Assembly (NCBI RefSeq): GCF_000425345.1
Contig: NZ_AUDG01000012.1
Span: forward strand, 24,487 to 88,486
DNA length: 64,000 bases
DNA from: Rheinheimera baltica DSM 14885
Lineage (GTDB): Bacteria; Pseudomonadota; Gammaproteobacteria; Enterobacterales; Alteromonadaceae
Reading direction: 5' to 3'
The notes beneath the pieces are model-generated. The model saw only the letters and a program-made list of their open reading frames with translations, was not told the origin of the DNA and did no database searches. This document shows, piece after piece, positions 50,075-58,394 of the stretch. The position numbers and the translations under genes were made by a program. Position 1 is the stretch's first letter, and each line of letters opens with the position of its first letter.

Positions 50075-51930
50075 CGCCTGCGTTTTTACTGGCTCTTAGT
50101 ATATCTCTGCCTTGGCAGAGTGTATCAGCGCAGTTTGAAAACGGAGAAAAACACTATCGCCAGGCGGCCTGGTCATTTTATTTGCAACAGCCGGCGCAAG
50201 CCCTGGAAACCTTGCAACTGGCCCCTGAGCAAGACAAACGGGCGCAGTTGTTAGAGGCTGGGTTATATTTGCAGTTAAATATGCCGCAGCACGCAACCAC
50301 GTTGCTCGAAGACCTGTTGCTTAAGGCTGAAAAAGACCAAGAGGCATTACCTCAGTCATTACGGAATATTGCCTTATTGCAATTAGCGCGTTATCAACTG
50401 GAACTAGGCGACAAGCCCAGTGCAAAACGTTACTTATCTGCCGTTAGCGAAAGTGATAAGGGCGAATGGCTTGGCCAGCAGCAGTTGTTAAATCAGTTAG
50501 TTAACTGGCCGGATATTAGCATCCCAAACAAACCCGATTTCACCTTGTTAGCCATGCAGCCAGAAATGCCTTATATCGTTAGCAATCAGGCGCTGGCATT
50601 GGCGCGGGCGCAAAAAAGTGATATTGCCCTGCAGTGGTTAGCGCAGTTAAAACCGCGGTTAAACGATACGGCCCAACAAAGCTTTTGGTCGGCTTTGTTT
50701 AGTGGTCAATGGCGCTTTTTGTCACAACCGGAGGGCTTTGTTTATCCGGCGCAGGAACGTCAGGCATTAGCTGACTATATCGGTTTGACACAGGCGCAGC
50801 TGCATATTGAACGGCAGGAGTTTGCCGCGGCCGATGTTATTCTGGCGAATTTCGCTGCTGACAGCGCACTAAGTGGTACAGCACTTTCCTTGTATAGCCA
50901 TATTCTTACTGAACAGCGGCACATTCCGGCACTACTTGCTGTGCTACAGCAACAAATAAAACAGCAACCTTTTAGCCAGTCGGCCTGGCAGGCGGCTACA
51001 CGGATAGGTGAACAATTAGAGCGCGCTTTGCAACCGCGTGATGCATTGGGTGCTTATCACTGGGCTGAGCAATACTATGAACAGCAAGTGCAGCTTATTC
51101 AGCAACAAGCCCGACCTTTGCAAGTGAGTCAGTTGCAACAAGGCGGTTCACAGTGGCAACAGCTGCAGTTAAGCAGCGACAATAACTTGCATCGACTGCA
51201 GCAAGATGTGTTGGCATTGCAGCAGCAATTAGCGGATGCGCCGATACGCCAGCAACGCCTGGCGCAGTTGCAGCAGGTAACCGAGTTTAAGCTGGTGCAA
51301 CAGCAGCAATTATTACGTACACAATTACCGCAGCTGACAACGAAACTGCAGCAGTTGCAACAGCAGTTTTCTCAGCTGCAACAGCACATTGAGCTGGCCC
51401 AACAGCACCCCATGGACCTGGCGTTATGGCAAGGCCAACCTTACGAGCAGCTTAGCCGGTTAGAACAAGCTGAACAGCGTTTACCACTACTAAAACAAAG
51501 CGGGCGCGATGTGCAAGGGTATGCTCAGCGCTTGCAGCGGCTTCGTTCACTGTTACAGTGGCAATACAGTAATACCGCGACAGAACGAAACTGGCAACGC
51601 ACCAAGCAGCTTCAGATACTAAGTGAGCTGCTTAGCAATACAGAGCAGCAGCTAACAGCTTTAACGTTGCAGGGTGACCAAACGGCGCGGTTGCAACAGG
51701 TACAACACCAGCTGGCTCAACTGAGTGCCAGTCAACAGCAGTTAAATTTGGCGTTGCTTAGCCGGCAACAGCAATTGCTTGCCGAGTTAAATCAGCAACT
51801 GCAACAGAAACTGCAGCAGCAGCTTGCCGGATTAACTGAATTAAAACGCCATAATAAAGAATCTATGGCACGGGTAATGGAAAAAGTATTACTTACAGCG
51901 GATACAACTAACAGCGGAGCCACATTATGA
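50059..51930 (+). CDS. Periplasmic TPR and Gln-rich coiled-coil protein
   Basis: The 623-residue protein has a signal peptide (about 1-24, WQSVSAQ). Residues 30-330 are helical with TPR-like pairs (KHYRQAAWSFYLQQPAQALE). Residues 340-610 are a long coiled coil so rich in Gln that many stretches read LQQ or QQL, for example at about 370-460. This long rod fits a periplasm-spanning scaffold role. It overlaps the following TPR lipoprotein gene by 4 bases (ATGA). It could alternatively be a structural part of the same complex without enzyme activity. Confidence 0.75.
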   Translation: MVQRLAPAFLLALSISLPWQSVSAQFENGEKHYRQAAWSFYLQQPAQALETLQLAPEQDKRAQLLEAGLYLQLNMPQHATTLLEDLLLKAEKDQEALPQSLRNIALLQLARYQLELGDKPSAKRYLSAVSESDKGEWLGQQQLLNQLVNWPDISIPNKPDFTLLAMQPEMPYIVSNQALALARAQKSDIALQWLAQLKPRLNDTAQQSFWSALFSGQWRFLSQPEGFVYPAQERQALADYIGLTQAQLHIERQEFAAADVILANFAADSALSGTALSLYSHILTEQRHIPALLAVLQQQIKQQPFSQSAWQAATRIGEQLERALQPRDALGAYHWAEQYYEQQVQLIQQQARPLQVSQLQQGGSQWQQLQLSSDNNLHRLQQDVLALQQQLADAPIRQQRLAQLQQVTEFKLVQQQQLLRTQLPQLTTKLQQLQQQFSQLQQHIELAQQHPMDLALWQGQPYEQLSRLEQAEQRLPLLKQSGRDVQGYAQRLQRLRSLLQWQYSNTATERNWQRTKQLQILSELLSNTEQQLTALTLQGDQTARLQQVQHQLAQLSASQQQLNLALLSRQQQLLAELNQQLQQKLQQQLAGLTELKRHNKESMARVMEKVLLTADTTNSGATL

Positions 51931-54791
51931 TATGGCGCCTTGAACCTGTTGGTTTATCCTGTCAACACCGTATCACCATATTAGCATTGTGCTGCGCCAC
52001 ACTTATCGGATGCTCTGCATCTTCGGTGTCTGATAGCAGACCGAAGCTAGCAGACTTACCGGCGTTTGACCGCAGTATTGTGGCAGTATTGCCTGATGTT
52101 AATGAGCAGCAACTAGACGCTTTGTATCAGCAAATCCTGCAGTTACAACCTGCGGCGCAAACCCGGCAGAAAATTTTGTATCGTTTGTCGCAAATGCATA
52201 CCAGCCAGTTTGAACGGCAAGACTTAGCGCCAGAGCAAGAACAGGCGGCATTACAGCAACTGGTTCAACGTTATCAACAATTGCTTAACGATTACCCGCA
52301 AGACCCGAATAATGAGCTCATTAGATACCAGTTGGCGCGTAGCTACGATCTATTAGGGCAGCAGCAGGCCTGTCTGGAACAGTTAGACCAGTTGTTGCAG
52401 CATTACCCTGATTCCGGTTTCGCAAGTGAGGCCTGGTTCCGCAAGGGCGATATTCACTACAGTCGCAGTGAATATCCGGCCGCATTAGCCGCTTATCTTG
52501 CGGTGATAAATGGTCAGGAACTCACCCTCAAACAACATGCCCGCTATATGGCCGGTTGGAGTTACTTTAAGCAACAGCAATTTGAACTGGCGGATGAGCA
52601 GTTTTTAGCGGTACTAGATACAAGTTACAGTGAAATACATACTGACGAGCAGGATCCCGGTGTACAAGGATTACGTGCAGAAGTACTTCGCACTTTAAGT
52701 GTTTCACTCAGTTATCAGGAGCAAGCGCAGAGCTTACAGAGCTTGCTGCAGCGCGTAAGTTATCGAAGCGGCGAACGTCCGGTTGCCTTGGTTGCCGAGG
52801 TGTATCAGGCCATGGCCAATTTCCTGGCCGAAAAAGCCTTGCACAACGCTCGTTTGCAAACCTACCGGCTATTTATAACTGACTACCCTGAAAGTATTTT
52901 GGCGGCGCGTTTTCAGCTTACGGTAATTCAGCATTATTTATCCGACGCCAATGCACAGCAAGCATTGGCTGAACAGCAACAGTATTTGCAGCTATTTGGT
53001 CCGGAGTCTGCTTTTTGGCAACAAGCTAAGGTAGCTGAATTGACAGAAGTAGAGCCTAACTTACTGCAATATTATGACTATTTTGCCCGGGCTCAATATG
53101 CTAAGGCGCTGACGTTAGCGGGTGAACCACGTCAAGCTGCTTTTGCTGCCGTGATACCGTTGTGGCAACAAATGCTCAGTGTACTGGGTGAGCCATTACT
53201 GCAACATAGTTCGAAGCATAGCCCGCAGCAGGCGACATACTCTGCAGCCGATATCCGCTACTTACTGGCTGAATCCTATGCGGGTGCTTTGGATAGTGCC
53301 GCAGCGCTTAAACTGTACACGCAACTGGGATATGGCGCTGAACCTGAAAATGCCAGCTTGTTCACAACAGAAAGTGCTGCTTATAAAGCGTTATTAATAA
53401 GCGCCGAGCTGGCTGAACAAGACGAAACCTCAGCCCGCCAGCACTGGCAGCAACAAACTGACTTTGTTCAGCACCATCGCAGCCATCCTGCGGCGCAACA
53501 GGTTGCATTACAGCAGTTGCAGCAACGTTACAATGAACAAGATTATTTTGCTGTATTGCAGCACAGCGATGAGGTTATAGCCTGGCCTCTGGCAGACAAA
53601 AGTCAGCCAGCGCTGGTACAAGAAGCCAGGTTTTTACACAGCCAAAGTGAGTTGGCATTAACACACTATGCTGCGGCTGAGCAGAGTATTCAAACCCTGT
53701 TAAACGATGCCTTAAGCCCGGCACGACGTAATTTACTTACTGAGCAGTTGGCCTCCAGTATTTATCAGCAGGCGCAGCAAGCGGACGTTTCATCGGAGGT
53801 TGTGCAAGGCCATTTGCAGCGTTTGCTTAGTACCTTAAGCACTTCAGCCTATCATGAAGCGGCGGCATTTCAGCAGATTGAAATAATCCGCCAGGCATTG
53901 GATTACACTAGTGCAATACCGTTGCTTACGGCATTTATCCAACGTTATCCCGACAGTGAACGAACCCGTGCAGCCAAGGCACAATTGCTAGACAGCTACG
54001 AGCAAGCCGGGCAGTGGAGCAATGCCGCCACAGAGTTAACAACATTAGCAGCAACCATTACTGACACCGAGCAACAGCGTGAGGCACTGTATTTGGCAGC
54101 GCAGTATTTTCAAAAAGCGGGTGAAAATAATAACGCGCTTGATGCCTGGCGCAGTTATGCAAATCGTTATCAGCAGCCACATTTGCTGGCACAAGAAGCG
54201 CGCTTACAGCTGATACAGCTGTATCAGGCAGAGCAAGATGTGTACCGGCAAAACTTTTGGCGCAGCAAAATCGCCAGCTTCGAGCAACAGTTCGCCAGCG
54301 AAGGCAATGAACGCACTCAGCAATTGGCTGCGCAGGCACTGCTTGAACTGGGTCGACACGAAAGCGAGCTGTTCAATGGCATCAGATTAGCGCACCCGTT
54401 AAAGCAAAGTTTGCAAAAGAAGCGCCAACATATGACGGCCGCGATCAGCCATTTTGAGCAAAGTATGCAGTATGGCGTGGCGGCATTACTGACAGATGCA
54501 CAATTTCGCGTGGCGGAACTTTATCAGCAAATGGCCAAGGCATTGCTGGCATCCGACCGGCCCAAGGGGCTGGACGAATTAGCGTTAGAAGAATATGAGC
54601 TGTTGCTGGAAGAGCAAGCCTACCCGTTTGAAGAGCAGGCTATTGCGATTTACCAGCAGAATACCCAGCTTACCCAGCAGCAATTGTGGGACCAATGGGT
54701 GCAACACAGTTTTAGCCGTCTGGCGCAGTTATTGCCGGCCAAATTCGATAAAACTGAAACCTATACTGAGGTAGCCAATGAGGTATTTTAA
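51927..54791 (+). CDS. Large TPR lipoprotein
   Basis: The 954-residue protein starts with a signal ending LIGC (Cys29), so it should be lipidated. Tetratricopeptide repeats fill most of it, such as YPDSGFASEAWFRKGDIHYSRSEYPAA split across residues 155-185, and again near 680-780 (IQRYPDSERTRAAKAQ and YQQPHLLAQEARLQL). The protein has the look of the TPR lipoproteins of Myxococcus gliding and sporulation machines (GltE or NfsD types), a comparison from memory. It overlaps both neighbours. Gln content is high, as in the gene before it. Confidence 0.8.
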   Translation: MIWRLEPVGLSCQHRITILALCCATLIGCSASSVSDSRPKLADLPAFDRSIVAVLPDVNEQQLDALYQQILQLQPAAQTRQKILYRLSQMHTSQFERQDLAPEQEQAALQQLVQRYQQLLNDYPQDPNNELIRYQLARSYDLLGQQQACLEQLDQLLQHYPDSGFASEAWFRKGDIHYSRSEYPAALAAYLAVINGQELTLKQHARYMAGWSYFKQQQFELADEQFLAVLDTSYSEIHTDEQDPGVQGLRAEVLRTLSVSLSYQEQAQSLQSLLQRVSYRSGERPVALVAEVYQAMANFLAEKALHNARLQTYRLFITDYPESILAARFQLTVIQHYLSDANAQQALAEQQQYLQLFGPESAFWQQAKVAELTEVEPNLLQYYDYFARAQYAKALTLAGEPRQAAFAAVIPLWQQMLSVLGEPLLQHSSKHSPQQATYSAADIRYLLAESYAGALDSAAALKLYTQLGYGAEPENASLFTTESAAYKALLISAELAEQDETSARQHWQQQTDFVQHHRSHPAAQQVALQQLQQRYNEQDYFAVLQHSDEVIAWPLADKSQPALVQEARFLHSQSELALTHYAAAEQSIQTLLNDALSPARRNLLTEQLASSIYQQAQQADVSSEVVQGHLQRLLSTLSTSAYHEAAAFQQIEIIRQALDYTSAIPLLTAFIQRYPDSERTRAAKAQLLDSYEQAGQWSNAATELTTLAATITDTEQQREALYLAAQYFQKAGENNNALDAWRSYANRYQQPHLLAQEARLQLIQLYQAEQDVYRQNFWRSKIASFEQQFASEGNERTQQLAAQALLELGRHESELFNGIRLAHPLKQSLQKKRQHMTAAISHFEQSMQYGVAALLTDAQFRVAELYQQMAKALLASDRPKGLDELALEEYELLLEEQAYPFEEQAIAIYQQNTQLTQQQLWDQWVQHSFSRLAQLLPAKFDKTETYTEVANEVF

Positions 54792-55443
54792 TTTGGCGCG
54801 CCAGCCCAAGCTGTCAACGCTTAAGTTGCCATTTTCTCTGCTAATATTAAGTTATTTAACCGCGTGCAGTCAGCTACTGCCTGTCGCACCGGCAACCTCG
54901 CCTGAAGTCGCCTCCTCGCGCCCGGTTGAACCGGCACTGGCAACCGGTCTATTACCGCTTAGTGCTGTGCAGCAACAACAATTTGATTTAGCGAAGCAGC
55001 AATTGAACCAAGGTGAGTTTGTTGCCGCTATCCCTCAGTTACAGCAGTTGGCGTCAGCATTGCCTTCCTTGCCAGGCATCGGTTACAACCTGGCAATAGC
55101 GCAGTGGCGTAGTGGCGATATCGACGCCGCGCAGCAAACATTACGCCAAGTGGTCAGTGTGGCGGCACAGTATAGTGATGCCCATAATTTACTGGGTGTA
55201 CTTGCAAGACAGCAGGGGCATTTTCGACTGGCTGAACAGCATTTTCAGCAGGCATTGGTGCCAGACAATCGTTATGCGGTCGCGCATAAAAATTTGGCAT
55301 TTTTGTACGAGTTGTATTTAGGGCAATTGGTAAAGGCGAAAGATCACTATCAGCAATATTATGCGTTGACTAACGATCAGCAAGCAGTTGGTTGGATTGC
55401 CTTGTTGGAGCAACAACTAGCGCAGGAGCAAGCACGTGATTAA
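54778..55443 (+). CDS. Small TPR lipoprotein
   Basis: The 221-residue protein has a lipoprotein signal (YLTAC, Cys30), a Pro/Ala-rich linker and three to four TPR units (about 65-200; GIGYNLAIAQWRSGDIDAAQ, DAHNLLGVLARQQGHFRLAE, YAVAHKNLAFLYELYLGQ). It overlaps the large TPR gene by 14 bases and the next small gene by 8. TPR lipoproteins of this size act as docking proteins at the outer membrane in TolQR-driven machines; that role is inferred. Confidence 0.82.
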   Translation: MRYFNLARQPKLSTLKLPFSLLILSYLTACSQLLPVAPATSPEVASSRPVEPALATGLLPLSAVQQQQFDLAKQQLNQGEFVAAIPQLQQLASALPSLPGIGYNLAIAQWRSGDIDAAQQTLRQVVSVAAQYSDAHNLLGVLARQQGHFRLAEQHFQQALVPDNRYAVAHKNLAFLYELYLGQLVKAKDHYQQYYALTNDQQAVGWIALLEQQLAQEQARD

Positions 55444-55738
55444 ATTAAGCGTTGTTATAACAACATTGCTGCTTAGCCTGAGCGTATTGGCACAACAGCA
55501 ACCTTCAACCGTTAAATTAGAGTCAACCATTAGCGGTAATCAGGAGCAGCCAAAAACAATTTATGTACTGCCCTGGCAAAGCCCGGTTAGTGTTATTCGT
55601 GTACCCGGGCAGTCATTGGCTACTGAAGAAGCCGTGCTGTCTCCATTAGATCGACAACAATTTCTACGTTTTATCGCAATACAGCAAGGCATTAAGCCAT
55701 TGCCCGCATTGCAATCAGTTAACCCAAAAAATCAATAA
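55436..55738 (+). CDS. Unknown small secreted protein
   Basis: I do not recognise this 100-residue protein. It starts at GTG 55436, inside the end of the TPR lipoprotein gene, and has a Sec signal (about 1-19, LSLSVLAQ). The mature 80 residues include a central hydrophobic strand (TIYVLPWQSPVSVIRVPG) and a helical end. Its position directly before the ExbB-like gene suggests a periplasmic accessory of the motor. Confidence 0.65.
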   Translation: MIKLSVVITTLLLSLSVLAQQQPSTVKLESTISGNQEQPKTIYVLPWQSPVSVIRVPGQSLATEEAVLSPLDRQQFLRFIAIQQGIKPLPALQSVNPKNQ

Positions 55739-55748
55739 GAGGTATTTC

Positions 55749-56408
55749 ATGGAGTTTTTTAGCGGCATAGTGCGATTTTTACAGGAAGGTGGCGTATTTA
55801 TTTACCCCATCGCGTTTATCCTGGTGTTAGGCATCGTGATTGCCGTTGAGCGCTGGTGGTTTTTACGCTCAGTATATGGTGTAAATCAACGTGCGGTTGG
55901 GCAGGTGCAATCGGCTGTGGCTCAAGCTGATACTCGTCGTATTCTTGAACTCGCATCAAACAGCACTGCCCCCTTGTTGGCTATGCTGGCCAGCGGTGTA
56001 CATCGTCTGCGCTCATCATCGCGCCGCGAAGATATGGAGTACGCCATGGAAGAAGTGGTTTTGGAGTACAGTTTACGCCTGCAAAAGCGCACGCCGTTTT
56101 TAGCGACGTTGGCAAACGTTGCCACCTTGCTAGGCTTACTGGGCACCATTATGGGCTTAATTGCCGCATTCTCCGCCGTAGCCAATGCTGATCCGTCGGA
56201 AAAGGCCAGTTTACTGTCGTCCAGTATTTCAGTGGCGATGAATACCACCGCTTTTGGTCTGATAACGGCCATACCATTGGTATTTATTCATGCACTGTTA
56301 CAAGGCAAAACGGCCAGCATTATCGATACGATGGAAATGGTCGGCATTAAGCTGATGAACAGTATTGCCAAACAAGCAGATGGTGGCGCGGATGATCAAA
56401 AGGCGTAA
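55749..56408 (+). CDS. TolQ/ExbB/MotA-family proton channel protein
   Basis: The 219-residue protein has the three-helix topology of the family: helix 1 at about 16-36, then a cytoplasmic region, helices 2 and 3 at about 117-145 and 160-184. The channel motifs TLANVATLLGLLGTIMGLI and SSISVAMNTTAFGLITAIP carry the conserved Thr and Gly. It would form a pentameric channel around two ExbD-like subunits encoded next door and turn proton flow into mechanical work on a periplasmic partner. The sequence cannot tell Tol, Exb or Agl type apart; the context favours an Agl/Glt-like set. Confidence 0.92.
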   Translation: MEFFSGIVRFLQEGGVFIYPIAFILVLGIVIAVERWWFLRSVYGVNQRAVGQVQSAVAQADTRRILELASNSTAPLLAMLASGVHRLRSSSRREDMEYAMEEVVLEYSLRLQKRTPFLATLANVATLLGLLGTIMGLIAAFSAVANADPSEKASLLSSSISVAMNTTAFGLITAIPLVFIHALLQGKTASIIDTMEMVGIKLMNSIAKQADGGADDQKA

Positions 56409-56910
56409 AGCACCGCTTGCTGACGCGGAGCTGGACATCACATCATTTATGAACCTGATGATAGTGCTGGTGCCTGTGCTGCTACTTAGCCTGGTATTTG
56501 CGCAGATCCGCGTGCTGAATATTCAGCTGCCAGCGCTAACCGAGCAATTGCTACAGCAAGAGATGGAGCAGCCACAGCAGTTAGAGCTGGCAATTTACCC
56601 CGACCGGCTCAGGTTAAATTATCCGGCGGGTGAACCGCTGCGGGTATTTGAGCTGACCGAACAGGGCAAATTAGATTTTGCTGCACTTAGCCTGTATCTG
56701 CAGGATTTAAAGCTAACTTTCCAGCAAAAAAATATAGAAAAACAAGACATTACCATACTGGCACCGGACGAACTGGACTACCAGACGCTGGTGACTGCAA
56801 TGGACACCGTACGCTCGTTTAAAGCCGTGGTAGCGGCCGATGTTGTCGATGCTGAATTGTTTCCTTTCATCTCGCTAGGTGAATTACCGCAAGAGGAGGG
56901 CGCAGAATGA
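56392..56910 (+). CDS. ExbD/TolR-family protein 1 (Asn at the proton site)
   Basis: I start at ATG 56392 (MIKRRKAPLAD), giving 172 residues with a short cytoplasmic N-terminus; a 56365 start adds nine residues. One membrane helix follows (about 18-38), then a periplasmic domain (about 45-165) typical of ExbD. In DITSFMNLMIVLVPVL, Asn21 takes the place of the Asp used for proton transfer in ExbD (Asp25), TolR and AglQ. It overlaps the channel gene by 17 bases and the second ExbD gene by 4. Confidence 0.88.
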   Translation: MIKRRKAPLADAELDITSFMNLMIVLVPVLLLSLVFAQIRVLNIQLPALTEQLLQQEMEQPQQLELAIYPDRLRLNYPAGEPLRVFELTEQGKLDFAALSLYLQDLKLTFQQKNIEKQDITILAPDELDYQTLVTAMDTVRSFKAVVAADVVDAELFPFISLGELPQEEGAE

Positions 56911-57434
56911 AGATGTCATTTCGCGCTAAGCGCCTGGAGCGGCAAAACCAGCGTCTGGCCCAAGCCAGTAAGCTAAATTTAGTGGCACTGATGGATATTT
57001 TTACCATCCTGGTATTTTTTCTGATGGTGAATCAATCGGAAGTTAAAGTGCTACAAAGCAATAAAGACATTAGCTTGCCGCGCTCGCTGTCACAGCAGTT
57101 ACCAACAGAAAAGGTCATGCTTACCATTACTGCAAATGGCGTCTTGGTGCAGGGTAAACCTATCTGGCAAGGAGACTGGCAGCAGGACAGCAGCCTTTGG
57201 TTGCCAGAGTTAACACAGGCGCTGACTGATGAACTTAATTACCTTGCTCAAAGAGCCGGGCCTTTACCTGAACCGCAGCAGCAGGTTGGCCGTGCCTTGA
57301 CTATTTTAGGTGATGCCGCTACCCCTTATGCTTTGTTACGCCAGCTAATGGCTATTTGTGCTGCTACCGAATATCGCGATTTATCGCTGGCGGTAGAGGC
57401 CGCGTCGCCTGCCGCTGTTTCGGAGGCGCCATGA
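56907..57434 (+). CDS. ExbD/TolR-family protein 2 (Asp present)
   Basis: The 175-residue protein has a basic N-terminus, a membrane helix (about 26-44, LMDIFTILVFFLMVNQ) with the expected proton-carrying Asp30, and a periplasmic domain ending about residue 160 (ATEYRDLSLAVEAA). ATGA overlaps join it to its paralogue before and to the AgmX/TonB-like gene after. With the paralogue it should form the two-subunit core inside the channel; a heterodimer with a single working Asp is possible. Confidence 0.9.
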   Translation: MKMSFRAKRLERQNQRLAQASKLNLVALMDIFTILVFFLMVNQSEVKVLQSNKDISLPRSLSQQLPTEKVMLTITANGVLVQGKPIWQGDWQQDSSLWLPELTQALTDELNYLAQRAGPLPEPQQQVGRALTILGDAATPYALLRQLMAICAATEYRDLSLAVEAASPAAVSEAP

Positions 57435-58372
57435 CGACATTAGCCATGGTCGCTCAGCATAACGGCCAGTTTGAAGATAAACGATTTTATCGCTTATTGT
57501 GGGTAGGTTTTGCGCTGTGGCTTATTTTTGCTGTGGTAGTGCCCATGTTTGAGGTGCCAGAGCTTAGCCGGCAAGTGCAGGAGCGGATCCCAGAACAATT
57601 GGCTCGTGTTATGTTGGAAGAGCGCAAAGCACCACCGCCACCTGAACCTGAGCCCGTGCCGGAACAAATTATTGAGCCCGCTAAGCCAGAACCTATGCCT
57701 GAACCGGAGCCTGTAGCCGCGGTTGCCGAGCCGGTAAAGCCAGATCCAAAGCAAGCACGTGAGCAAGCCCAGCAAGCGGGATTAATGGCAATGCGTGACG
57801 ACTTAGCGGATTTGCGCCAGAGTTTTCAGCTAAATAACAGCCAGCCCAAAGTAAAAAGTCGCGGTGAGCAGCAAGCCACACAAGTTGAGCGTAAGCTGTT
57901 AAGAAATGACGCCGCGAAAACCTTTGCCAGTGCCGAAGCGACTGCGGTATCCGGTGATGTCGCGCGGTCAACATTAGCTGGCACCGGTACCACTGCCTTA
58001 GCAGAAGCGGAGCTACAGGGGTTGTCTTTAACCGGGCTGGCAGAACCAATTGCGCGCACTGACACGGCTAAAACCGGGCCACAAGGGCGGTCGGAGGCTG
58101 AAATTCGCCGGGTGCTGGAGGCCAATAAAAGCAGTTTGTACACCCTTTATAGCCGGGCACTTCGCAGTAACCCGCTGCTTAAAGGTAAAGTGGTTTTTGA
58201 GTTAGTGATCCGCGCAGACGGTAGTCTGGCAGAAGTGAATATCGTACGTAGTGAATTGAACGACGCTAAGTTGGAGCGACAACTGACCTTGCGGTTACGT
58301 TCGGTTGATTTTGGTGCTGAGGCAGTAGCCTTAACCCGTTCGGAGTGGACGGTAGAGTTTTTACCAGGCTGA
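57431..58372 (+). CDS. TonB/AgmX-like energy-transfer protein
   Basis: The start ATG 57431 overlaps the ExbD2 stop (ATGA). The 313-residue protein has an N-terminal cytoplasmic part, one membrane helix (about 22-42), a Pro/Glu-rich periplasm-spanning stretch (about 64-105, repeated PEPEP units) and a C-terminal domain (about 217-313) with ANKSSLYTLYSRALRSNPLL, GKVVFELVIRADGSLAEV. That C-terminal pattern is the AgmX/PglI C-terminal domain, related to TonB. It should pass force from the channel to outer-membrane partners. It differs from TonB in that no TonB-dependent receptor gene is nearby. Confidence 0.85.
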   Translation: MTTLAMVAQHNGQFEDKRFYRLLWVGFALWLIFAVVVPMFEVPELSRQVQERIPEQLARVMLEERKAPPPPEPEPVPEQIIEPAKPEPMPEPEPVAAVAEPVKPDPKQAREQAQQAGLMAMRDDLADLRQSFQLNNSQPKVKSRGEQQATQVERKLLRNDAAKTFASAEATAVSGDVARSTLAGTGTTALAEAELQGLSLTGLAEPIARTDTAKTGPQGRSEAEIRRVLEANKSSLYTLYSRALRSNPLLKGKVVFELVIRADGSLAEVNIVRSELNDAKLERQLTLRLRSVDFGAEAVALTRSEWTVEFLPG

Positions 58373-58394
58373 TAGGCAGCCAGAGGTGATAGAT

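Noticed and set aside
51100..51900. Apparent CAG/CAA trinucleotide repeat tract
   Set aside because: The units are mixed CAG, CAA, TTG and CTG codons that follow a Leu-Gln coiled-coil pattern; there is no exact tandem DNA repeat, so it is protein-level composition.
56365..56391. Upstream start for the first ExbD-like gene
   Set aside because: It would add nine residues that overlap the channel gene further and displace the usual short basic N-terminus; ATG 56392 fits ExbD topology better.
55749..58372. Zorya-like phage defence (ZorAB) reading of the channel genes
   Set aside because: The ExbB/ExbD/AgmX proteins lack the long ZorA tail and OmpA-type ZorB domain, and no ZorC, ZorD or ZorE helicase/nuclease gene is present.
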